Of a stretch of 64,000 nucleotides of DNA, positions 1 through 8,900 are shown piece after piece. The stretch comes from CAIZQW01 sp942493055 (GTDB lineage: Bacteria > Verrucomicrobiota > Kiritimatiellia > RFP12 > UBA1067). Each line of letters begins with the position of its first letter. Positions within the stretch are counted from its first letter, which is position 1. The stretch is from positions 3,162,001 to 3,226,000 of the forward strand of contig OW818680.1 of assembly GCA_942493055.1 (NCBI GenBank), given 5' to 3'. Both the position numbers and the translations under genes were made by a program. Under the pieces are notes generated by a model, which saw only the letters and a program-made list of their open reading frames with translations, searched no databases and was not told where the DNA came from.

Positions 1-395
1 TCAGGGAAGAGGGGCTCGCCCTCGCCGATACAGAGTGCATCTGCGATTGATCGTTTGAGGAGCGGATGTTGATCCGCGATTTCGGGTCCGCCCAGTACGA
101 TCCAGACGTGTGGCAGAATCTTGCGCACGCAAGCGAGCAGATGGAGCGTGCGCTCGATGTTCCATAAGTAGCAGGTGGCTGCAATGGCATCGGGCTGCGC
201 CTTCACCAGCGCCGTGATCAGGGCTTGGTCGCTGCCGGTCTCCTGTTCCGAAAGCGCGCGAAGAACAGTCCACTGCTTTCCCGTTTCCGAGCGTTCCAGT
301 GCAGCGGTCAAGCAGGCTGCGGCCAGCATGTTGTTTTCGCCCGGCGAGGTGACATCGTGATCCAGGCGCGGCAGTTGTAGAAAGAGAAGGTTCAT
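1..395 (-). CDS. Cobalamin-binding radical SAM protein, N-terminal part (cut by window edge)
   Basis: The reading frame opens with ATG at 393-395 and stays open to the window edge, so only about 131 N-terminal residues are visible. The protein begins MNLLFLQLPRLDHD, has an alternating hydrophobic pattern (DAIAATCYLWNIERT, then HVWIVLGGPEIAD) and the GGPE loop seen in B12-binding domains of the B12-binding radical SAM superfamily (BchE/HpnJ-like, often DUF4080-type). The radical SAM CxxxCxxC motif would lie beyond the window. The start lies 2 nt after the stop of the PIN toxin gene, so the two may be co-transcribed. No clear Shine-Dalgarno is seen. The family assignment rests on the N-terminal domain only; the substrate cannot be told. 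Confidence 0.7.
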   Translation of the reverse strand, partial: MNLLFLQLPRLDHDVTSPGENNMLAAACLTAALERSETGKQWTVLRALSEQETGSDQALITALVKAQPDAIAATCYLWNIERTLHLLACVRKILPHVWIVLGGPEIADQHPLLKRSIADALCIGEGEPLFP

Positions 396-397
396 GC

Positions 398-838
398 TCA
401 GTTTGTATTTATTATTTTTGAAAAGTGTTCAGGGGTGATGATTGGGCACCCTTTAAAATTCTCAACCGCAAGAAGGTCTGCATCGCCAGTCACCAGAAAA
501 TCTGCGCCGCTCTGCTTCGCCAGGAGCAAAAATTTCTGATCGTGCGGATCTCTGCAAACAGGAATTGTTTGGATGTTGCGAACATTTACTGTTTCGGCAT
601 ACGGAAGAAACGACTCGATCACGGTCTGCTGTTCCACGGGTGTCAGCTTGAATTTCGGATACGCCAGCACGCGAAGCAATTCACAAAGCGTCTCTTTTGA
701 AACCAACGGGATGATCCGCTTGCCTTTCCACGCGTCACTAATCCAGGAAACCCGCCCCGAGCGAAAGAGCAAAGCTGAAAGGATCACGTTTGTATCAAAG
801 ACGACCCGAGGCTGGACTATTTCCGCTTGCGCGACCAT
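398..838 (-). CDS. PIN-domain toxin (VapC-like, putative TA toxin of the PIN_3 type)
   Basis: 146 aa. The PIN fold is recognisable from the first strand VVFDTNVILSALL (D15, N17), a central glutamate in SKETLCELLRVL (E53), RDPHDQKFL (D97, D100) and the C-terminal TGDADLL (D119, D121). These acidic residues normally bind Mg2+ in PIN ribonucleases. Known family members cleave RNA and are held inactive by a cognate antitoxin. The gene overlaps the end of the AbrB-type antitoxin gene by 22 bp, as expected for a translationally coupled TA pair. Its length is typical of 'putative toxin-antitoxin system toxin component, PIN family'. The target RNA is unknown. Confidence 0.88.
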   Translation of the reverse strand: MVAQAEIVQPRVVFDTNVILSALLFRSGRVSWISDAWKGKRIIPLVSKETLCELLRVLAYPKFKLTPVEQQTVIESFLPYAETVNVRNIQTIPVCRDPHDQKFLLLAKQSGADFLVTGDADLLAVENFKGCPIITPEHFSKIINTN

Positions 839-1041
839 GTGATGGCCTCCTGCAGATCTTTTTCTGTGATCCCGAGTGATTCCATTTTTTCGCGCACAAC
901 ACTCAGTGAATTCGTATTGACGGGTTCAAGAATGATCCTCCCATATTCCGTTTCCACAGAAAAATATCGCACAGCGCCAAACTGCTCAATAATGCGCTTG
1001 GGTAGAGTCAATTGATTTTTGCTGGTCAGTTTTGCAAGCAT
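817..1041 (-). CDS. AbrB/MazE-type antitoxin
   Basis: 74 aa from the ATG at 1039-1041. This start is preferred over an upstream in-frame ATG because it is preceded by AAGGAAACAAGGAAA (purine-rich ribosome-binding sequence) and because MLAKLTSKNQLTLPKRIIEQF is the usual N-terminus of a SpoVT/AbrB swapped-hairpin DNA-binding domain. The C-terminal half (VREKMESLGITEKDLQEAITWSRKRK) would be the toxin-wrapping segment. Such antitoxins usually repress their own operon. The 3' end overlaps the PIN toxin gene by 22 bp. Confidence 0.85.
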   Translation of the reverse strand: MLAKLTSKNQLTLPKRIIEQFGAVRYFSVETEYGRIILEPVNTNSLSVVREKMESLGITEKDLQEAITWSRKRK

Positions 1042-1063
1042 AGCATTTCCTTGTTTCCTTACA

Positions 1064-1092
1064 TTCTTACATAAAGACATGCTGGAGATCAA
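1064..1092 (-). promoter_or_regulatory. Candidate promoter of the AbrB/PIN operon
   Basis: On the minus strand TTGATC (1087-1092) is followed after 17 nt by TAAGAA (1064-1069), 22 nt upstream of the antitoxin ATG. The match to sigma-70 hexamers is fair only. No palindromic operator was found by eye. Confidence 0.35.
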
Positions 1093-1148
1093 GAGAAAAA
1101 GGAGAATCGTCTTATGCCGACAGGGTCAATCAAATGACTTCAGTGCGG

Positions 1149-1346
1149 TTACCCACGGCGTGAGCGTTTCCTCAAAAAACAGTCCTGCCAGCGACGGTGG
1201 TGGCTTTGGGTTGCCCGGAGTTCAGCAAGGCAAGGATGGTAGTCATCTAAGCCTCTGGCTTCTGCAAGGGTTATCTTCGGCGGTCCCATAATGTCTGCAA
1301 AGGCAGATTGGATTTCCTCATGGAGATGTTTGCAATCGAGGGTCAT
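1149..1346 (-). pseudogene. Small decayed ORF, possibly DUF6714-like, frameshifted near its end
   Basis: 65 codons from an ATG preceded by GGAGAGAG (good Shine-Dalgarno). The product starts MTLDCKHLHEEIQSAFADI and contains ITLAEARGLDDY and RRWQDCF, a helix plus EA..LD.Y plus W arrangement that reminds me of DUF6714 proteins. After RRWQDCF the frame ends quickly in a basic tail, whereas another frame over the same bases reads FFEETLTPWVTALKSFD and then stops, the sort of sequence expected to continue the domain. I infer a frameshift followed by truncation. The family name is low confidence; the good RBS and the paired frames are seen directly. Confidence 0.35.
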
Positions 1347-1563
1347 ATCTTGCTCTCTCCGTCTTAATGGTTTTTTTATTGGAGACACAGACGGGCAAGC
1401 ACCACCGAGCAACCATCCATGCGGCTGCATCACCCGGTCTAGCGATTGTGCCGTCGAACGGACCTGTAACTGTGGCCAGCGTCGCCCTGAGGACAAGCTG
1501 GAGGTCGTGGCCTATCGCCATCGCCGTCCAATTCATCAGGCAACACGATAGCACAAGCGCCAT
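1318..1563 (-). CDS. Possible small membrane protein, doubtful
   Basis: An open frame of 81 codons if started at the internal ATG at 1563. It has one hydrophobic stretch (MALVLSCCLMNW) then LQLVLRATLATVTGPFDGTIARPGD. The frame remains open upstream into the neighbouring gene, no Shine-Dalgarno is visible, and the composition is not distinctive. It may be a remnant or non-coding. I do not recognise it. Confidence 0.15.
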   Translation of the reverse strand: MALVLSCCLMNWTAMAIGHDLQLVLRATLATVTGPFDGTIARPGDAAAWMVARWCLPVCVSNKKTIKTERARYDPRLQTSP

Positions 1564-1636
1564 AAACGCTGCCAACGGTCCAGCCGCGACAAAGCCATGG
1601 ACACGCGTGAAGTTATTTTCACTCGTACCATGGTCA

Positions 1637-2722
1637 TCACTTGACTTCCTTCTCTGCTCCGCAGTGCGAGCAGTTTGGAAGCATCGCATGTCTGACCTTG
1701 TGGCAAGACGGGCATTCCTCAAACAGATTGCAGCCGCATGACGGACACGTGTACGTCTCTTCCGGGATGCCATGATCGCCCGGCACCACGATCTTGTTGA
1801 CCGTCCGGCGCGTCCAAAACAGAAAACGACGCGGACCGATTCTGATGGGGTATTCACATACGGGACAGAGAAACCGCTCGTAGGCCTCCCGGTATTGCTT
1901 GATCAGCCACTGCGCCTTTGGAAACGCGATGGTGCGGATGAAATAAATCAACAGCCGGGCCACCACGATCAACAGGCCACCGATGAGGATGTACTTGAAG
2001 TGTTTGCTCGGAAAATACTCGTGAACCACAAGAGCGACTTTGATCAGTGTTGCCGCGCCGAAAGCCAAGAACAGCGGGAAGTAGATGCTGGAACGTTTCT
2101 TGATGATGAAACCTGCCGCGATAACAAGAATGGGCAATAGAATCGCCAATTGGAAAAAGGCGAGTTTCAGGCGGTGTTTCTCACTCAGTTTCTCGAACTC
2201 CGCCCTGGCCGGCTGCCGTTGCCGTTCAATTTCTTGTTCAGCCTGTTCCTTCTCCCGAACGAGCCCCTGTTTGCGTTCAAGCATGTCCGATACTGTTTGA
2301 CTCAGCTCCTGATATTTCCTCTGATTGTCCAGAAAGAGTTTCAGGCTGCTCGTGAAGTTCACTTGCTCGGTTTCCGAAAAGACAATGCTCTTCTGCAGAC
2401 CGAGTTTCTGGAGTTCGATGAGTTGGTTGATGGTCTGCTGCAGATTGCGGGAACTGTCCCCCACGACCCGCTGTTTCTCCGTCTGATTCTCAATCTGCCG
2501 GGTGAGATCAGCAACTTGTTTTTCAAGAGCGCACCGTTTTGCGACAAGCTCCTTGTCGAGGTGTTTATGCTCGATAGCGGAATAGTCAGGGCCGGTAATA
2601 GACCGGATATCGTCCACCAAAAATCCTAGCGCCCAGAATATCAAGACCGCAAGAACGAGGGTAAACAGCCGTATGGCAAAACGGTGAATCCAGGTTCCCT
2701 TTGACTTCAAATCACTTTTCAT
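1637..2722 (-). CDS. Membrane protein with coiled coil and C-terminal zinc ribbons, unknown function
   Basis: 361 aa. An N-terminal membrane segment (about 16-38), a long charged coiled coil (about 50-185, rich in E/Q/K/R), three further hydrophobic segments (about 189-207, 213-235, 245-263), and a cytoplasmic-type tail with four CxxC pairs (CPVC, CPSC, CPSC, CSHC) that should form two zinc ribbons. The arrangement suggests an inner-membrane protein with a coiled coil on one side and metal-binding knuckles on the other. I recognise no family and give no function. It stands alone, with about 240 bp before the next gene. Confidence 0.75.
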   Translation of the reverse strand: MKSDLKSKGTWIHRFAIRLFTLVLAVLIFWALGFLVDDIRSITGPDYSAIEHKHLDKELVAKRCALEKQVADLTRQIENQTEKQRVVGDSSRNLQQTINQLIELQKLGLQKSIVFSETEQVNFTSSLKLFLDNQRKYQELSQTVSDMLERKQGLVREKEQAEQEIERQRQPARAEFEKLSEKHRLKLAFFQLAILLPILVIAAGFIIKKRSSIYFPLFLAFGAATLIKVALVVHEYFPSKHFKYILIGGLLIVVARLLIYFIRTIAFPKAQWLIKQYREAYERFLCPVCEYPIRIGPRRFLFWTRRTVNKIVVPGDHGIPEETYTCPSCGCNLFEECPSCHKVRHAMLPNCSHCGAEKEVK

Positions 2723-2882
2723 TTCTCAATTCCTTCCCTTGTTTCAACGTTCGTCAATAAAAACGTCCTGGAAAACATCTCCGTTTCACGGTGTCTGTTT
2801 CATGCCCTCGTGAGCATAGCCGATTTCCTTGTATGATACCTCCCAATGAGACAGATAAGCAAGAAAATTGCGGGTGAAGAAA

Positions 2883-2899
2883 AAGGCCTGCCTCGCCTT
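2883..2899 (-). terminator. Weak terminator after the M6 peptidase gene
   Basis: Read on the minus strand the sequence is AAGGC-GAGGCAG-GCCTT followed by TTTCTT, a 5-bp stem with a short T tract about 70 nt past the stop codon. Confidence 0.3.
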
Positions 2900-2965
2900 C
2901 ATTGTGTTATTAATTCGCGTGTTTATCCTTTTCGTTTGGCACTGTGAATAAGAGAATGGCCAAAA

Positions 2966-5900
2966 CTATTCCAGCATAAACAGAAGGACCGTGCCTTTGT
3001 TTGCAGGTGGCCAGGGCGGCAGGAGACTGATCGACAAGTCGTCTAAGGCCACGCTTGTGGAGCCTGCCCCGCTGACTTCGAAGCTCGTGTAAACCAAGGG
3101 CTCATTCGCGCAGAAGGCCAGATTGGCTGCAGCCAGCGAAGCGTTGACATACAGGCTCCATTTCCTGGCCACATAGTCGCTCCTGACCGTCACCCGGATC
3201 CACGCCCCGGTCGTGATCGTGACCGCTGACAGTTCGACGGGCGTTGTCCCGTCATACACGACCGGATGGCCGTTGTTGTTGAAGTAAAAAATAACAGTGC
3301 CCGTGGGCTCCGTCACGGATGGTGCGCTTTCAAAGAAGACGGGTTGCAGCATGAAATCGGTCCACACATTCGTATAGGCGCCTTCAAAGGCATGCTGCAA
3401 ATAACCGGCTCCGGACGTGATGCTGGCTGCCTGGATCCCTCGTGCGGTTGCTGTCTGGACGATGGTGTCCATGGCCGCCCAGCCGTTCTGTCCGTCAAGG
3501 CTGCCCACGCTCAGACCCTCGAAATTCTCAACGAACGGCAGTCCGTACGGAATCAACGCGCCGCCTGCTCCGGAATCGTCACTCTCTCCGCCGGCATTGA
3601 GTGATGAGACCCTGTAGTAGTAGGTCGTGCCGCTACTCAACCCGGAGTCCACGAAATTCGTTCCGGCTGGAGAGGCGATGGTGCTGTAGGTGCCTCCCAC
3701 GGTCGTTGCCCGCTTCACGTTGTAGCCCGTCGCACCCGCCGAGGGCGTCCAACTCAGGGCCACCTGCCCGACGGAGGGCAGTGCCGTAAGCGCTGTGGGT
3801 GCAGCGGGTACAGCCTCTCTGACGGTCACCTCGCCCGTGCCGTTGACTGCTGCGTAGTTGACACTGTCGGTGGCTGCGAAAGTCACTGCTGCTGTACAGA
3901 CGCCCACGGGCGGCACCGTACTCGGCGCATCGAAACTGAATGTCCCTGAAACCGAGGCGCTCCCGCCGCTGAGGGTCGAGGCGGAGAGTGGTTGTCCGAC
4001 CGTGATGACCGTACCCGTCGGCCAGGTGTTCACTGTCGGGGAGGCCTTGTTGATGGTGAAGGTCTTGTTCTGTGTGCCGGTGTAGTTGCCCATGCCGGTC
4101 ACGGTCAGTGTGGCCGTGCCAGCGGCCGTGTTGTCCGCGTACGACAGCGTGTAGTCAACACCCTTGGTCAGCACCGTCAAGCCGTCCTTCACTTCCGGCT
4201 CGGGTGTCTTTGCGGAGCCGTCGTAGGTGAAGGGTGTAATGGCCGCGATCGTCAGCAGCGAGGCGCTCCTCGGGGTGATCGCAAAGGTCACGCCCGGCGT
4301 GAAGGAGAGCGTATAGTTCGCGACCTTGAAGGCGCCGTTGGCAGCTAGGGCCAGCGTGCCCTGCGTGATCGCGTAGGCGCCGATGGCCTCGCCTGCCGTG
4401 CGGGAGAGCGCGCCGGAGAAGCCGGCCGTCTCGCCGGCCACCGCACCTGCGTTGTTATAGGTCAGCGTCGGATCGGCAGCGCCGAGGATCTTCGTCAGAC
4501 CGGAGGTCGGCGTCACAGTGAGTGTGGCCGGGCTGATCGTGAAGTTCTTCGCCTGCGTGCCATTGTAGTTGTTGATGCCGGTGACGGTCACCGTGGCGAC
4601 ACCCGCGTTGGTGTTGGCCGCGTAGCTGAGCGTGTAGGCGATATTCTTGGCCAAGACCGTCGCGCCGTCGTTCACCTGGGGCTCAGGAGTCTTCGCGGCT
4701 CCATCGTAGGTGAAGGGTCCGACGTTTGCGATTGTGAAGGTGCCGGCGCTCTTCGGCGAAACCGTCAGCGTGCCATTGGTGCTGCCTGCGTAGGTCGCGC
4801 TGACCACGGTACCTGTCACAGCGTAGCTGCCGGTGTTGGTCGGCGCGCTGGCGCGGCCGTTGTAAGTCATTGTCACAGCAAGCCCTGTCGGCGCGGTCGT
4901 ATAGGTAACAACGCGTGCCGTGCCGGCGTAGGTCTGAGAGAGGTTGCCGAGTATAACTGTTGCGGGTATCTTCGGCGTGGTTGCAGAGGCCTCAACAGAT
5001 GGCGTGCTGCTCGCTGTGGTGTTGGTGGCTGAGACACGGTAGTAATAGGTCGAAGCGGCGCTGACAGTGCTGTCCGTATAGATCGTGGCGTTGGCTGCAG
5101 CTGTGCCGATAGCGGCGAAGCCTGAACCGCTTGTTGCGGAACGCTCGATCACGAAACCGGTCTCATTCGCGCTGTTGTCCGTCCAGGCCAGCTCAATCCG
5201 GTTCGTCGCCACAGCAACTGCGCTCAGATTTGTCGGTGCCATAATCGTAAGAGGCAAGGCATTGGTCGTAACCGTGATCACCACATCGTCGGTCGTCTGG
5301 AGCACGCCATCCGAGGCGCTCAGGCGCAGCGTATAGACACCTTGCACCGTGAAGTTCGCGGCCGTATCTACGGCCGTCGCATCAGCAAACACCACCGGCC
5401 CAGGACCGCTCACCAAGCTCCAGAGCGCGGTCACCGGGTCGTTGTCCGCATCGGTGACCGTGCCATTCAGATTGGTTGTCGCCGATATATTGTTGGGTGA
5501 TGTAACCTTATATGTGTGGCCAACGGGCAGATAGTTCGTAAGGGCCCATTTGTGAGCAAGGTACCCTTCAAATTTCTCACGCGTGGCGACCGTGACCGTT
5601 CCTGTAACCATGATGAACTCAGCCATATCGCCACCGTAGTAACCGTGACCTACGACGTTTGAAAGGCGCCCGCCACCTGCCATCGGCCCCATGACGCCGG
5701 CCGACCCTGAAGTCCCCTCGGAGCTACCGTTTGCAAATATCTCCTTATTCGACCCGGACGTCCATATATAATTCAGCAGATTCGCGTTCCCTGCTCGGAA
5801 ATTAGCCGAGATTCCCCCGTTCCAGTCATTTCCCCAATAGTTCATGCGGTAATTTGCTGAAGTGATAAATCCGACATGAAGACTGTTGGAACTAGAACTT

Positions 5901-8900
5901 CCCGTTGCCGCACCATAAATATCGGTATACGTGGTGGGCTTGGTGACGATGAACGCCGCGTGTGACACGCCTGCGAGAAAATCCAAGTTAACGTTCAAAA
6001 AGTCGGTAGTACCGTCGAATCTCACGACGTGTTTACCATTTAAGCCGTTGGCGGTGTCGGTGGGCTGGTTGCCGGCCGTGCCCTGCGTTGCGTGCCTTCC
6101 GTTGCCGCTCTTGTCCTGCCATGTGCTGATCGTGCTTCCATTCAATACAAGTGTCGCCGCGTCGCCGGCATCCAGCCAGAGCGATACATTCGTTTGGCTC
6201 GGGGACCAAGAGGATCCTGTCATCAGAACAGTCTGGTCCGGACCTGCATCAACCGTCGGTGCGCTGTTATCATTGTCCGTGATGCTCACGAGTACACTGT
6301 CAACCGCAACGCCATTGTACGTGGGATCCGTGCTGGCCGCAGAATGGGTGATCGTGCCGAAGTGATTCCTTTCATGGGCTGTATCATTAACAGCCGTCAC
6401 GGTCTCTGTTTGAGGCGAGGCCCAATTGCCTGTCGTGAAGGTGAGGGTAGACGGATTTACGCTGACCTGCGAATCCGGGGTGACGGTAATGACCACGTTG
6501 TGCGTCGGAGCTGCACCCAGCACGACCGTATAGGAGTCCGTCGCGCCGCCCTCGACGACATCGATTGATCCACCGCTTTTCGTCACGATGACCGGGGAAC
6601 CGACATATTCACCGGTGACGCTCACATCATCGATACAAACACCATACCCATACTTGGCATTACCTTCAAACGCCACCATGCAGTTCGTGCCGGTGCCTGG
6701 CAAAATCAGGCTACGCTCCGTCCACGACACCACGTCATTCGAATAACTTGCAACGACCACCCAACTCGATCCTCCATTCGTGCTGTAGAAGACATTGAGA
6801 TAATCCTGATCAGGTGACCAAAAAGCCTGCGTGTGCCAGAAGTTCAACACGAGATTCGTGTAACCGATGGCACCCCATTTTGGTGTATATAAGCGGGTAA
6901 TATCATCGGCCGTGTCCGTGTCACATAATGCCATATTGTTAGTCCCGCTGTGGGCCGTGCTGGGACTGCTGCCGCCGGAAGTTCCGCCGCCATTTTGCAC
7001 TTTCCAGGTGACATTGCCTGTCAGGAGCGCCTGCGTCCAACCGGTTGGCAGGCTTCTTGAAGCCTCGAAATTTTCATTCAGCAAGGGAGGCCGCTGCAGG
7101 GAGAACGTTCCATTGCTCTCATCCGCAAACCCCGGACTGGCATCCAGGCTGGTGATCCGGATCTTGAAATCAGAACCTGTCTTGGTGTTGGGGATGGCCC
7201 AGCTGTAACTGCCGTCATTCGCGGTTGAGGAGGTGATCAGGGTATCCAAAAAACCGTTCTTGAGCAGGATGATCGAAACGGTTCCCCCGATACTGCTTCC
7301 CCAGGCGATATTCATCTGGGTTCCGGTAACAAGCGTTTCTCCTCCATTGGGCGAAGTGACGACGATCTCATCGCCGTTGACCGAAAACGTAACCGGAATC
7401 GTCCGGGGGGAATTGGAGGCTTCCGGAGAGGTGATCGTGATCGTGTCGTTGTAGGTGCCTGAAGCCAGCAGGGTGGAATCAAGCGTGACATAGATCGTGT
7501 CCGTTTCGTTCACGATTGCCCCATTTGTAGAAGAGAGGGTTAACCAGCTTTGCGTCTTGCTAAGCGAATAGGTCATCGCGCCGCCACCGGTATTATTGAT
7601 GGTGAAAGGAACCTGCGGGCCGGTCATGCCGGAAAGGCCGTTTTCGGATATAGTCGTACGCGAGACCGTCATGATTGGCTGCGCATTGACGGTGAGGTTG
7701 ACGGTAATGGTTGCTGTTGTGGGGGAGGCGGCCAGATCGGTAACCGTGATGGTTGCCGAATACGAACCGACTGCAAGACCGCTGGTGGAGAAATTGACGG
7801 CGATGGAATCAATCTCATTCGTTGCCGTGCCACTCGCCGGTGAACAGGAGAGCCAGGGCTGGTCATCGCTGATCGTGTAGCTGAGTGTCCCCCCTTGACC
7901 ATTGCAGAGGGTGAACATCTGAGACGCTGCCGTACCCCCGTAGCCACAGAAACTGTCGATCGAGGTCCGGCTCAGGGCGATGCTCGGGGTCCCGCCGGGA
8001 ACCCCTGCCCCGACGACAAAGGTCATGCTCGAACTGTCTGCGCTGATATTGGTGATGATGCAGCCTGAGTCGGTGTTACGGCCGGTCGCATCCCAGAACT
8101 TGAGGGCGTTTGTCGTGGTGTCCGAGATGTAACTCACGCCGCTGCTCTTGAACGCGTCGGAAGAATCAGGAGCGGGGTCATCGTACCACGGGGTGACCGC
8201 GACTGTGGGGTTCGCTTCCACGAGCAGTACTTCGTAGGGTGTTGCATACGAGTTGGTCGGGTTCCTGGAGGTCCAAATGCTGGAATAGGGATTATTGCCC
8301 GTCTCGAGTACGTGATAAGCCACGAGTCCGGCACTCGGATTGACGCTCCCGCTTTGGCCCCCGAAGGGACCTTCATAGCCGGTATTATCCCTGACCTCGA
8401 AGAGAAAATATTCTTGAGACTTGGACGGATTGCGATAACGGTAGAGCTGATTGCCGTCCACCTGCACCGTACAGCGTTGATGGCTCGAACTGTCCAAGTC
8501 GATGACGTCCATCCAGCCGGAAGCCGCCTTGAGATACGAATCGACGTTCACGGGATGGGTTCCCGAAGGGCTCCCGCCGTAGTTACCACCATCCATCAAG
8601 GAAAAGCTGCCGACACCGGCGGCATTGCCATCATACGAATAGAGGTCCGGATACCCCAGCAGCATGTGGCCGTTCTCATGGCAGACCGTCCCGATCCTCA
8701 AACTGGCCGTGGTACCGATGTCGGTAATCTGATAGTCCGAGATATACTTTCCGCCGCCCACATTTTTTGCAGAAATACCCGAACGATGAGGCCAAAGCCC
8801 CTTCGACCAGACGCCGCTGTTTGCGCCGGCAAACAGCACATTGCAGGCACGGACATACCCCCCGCTTTTCGTTGTTAATTTCGAAAAGTCATAACCATTA

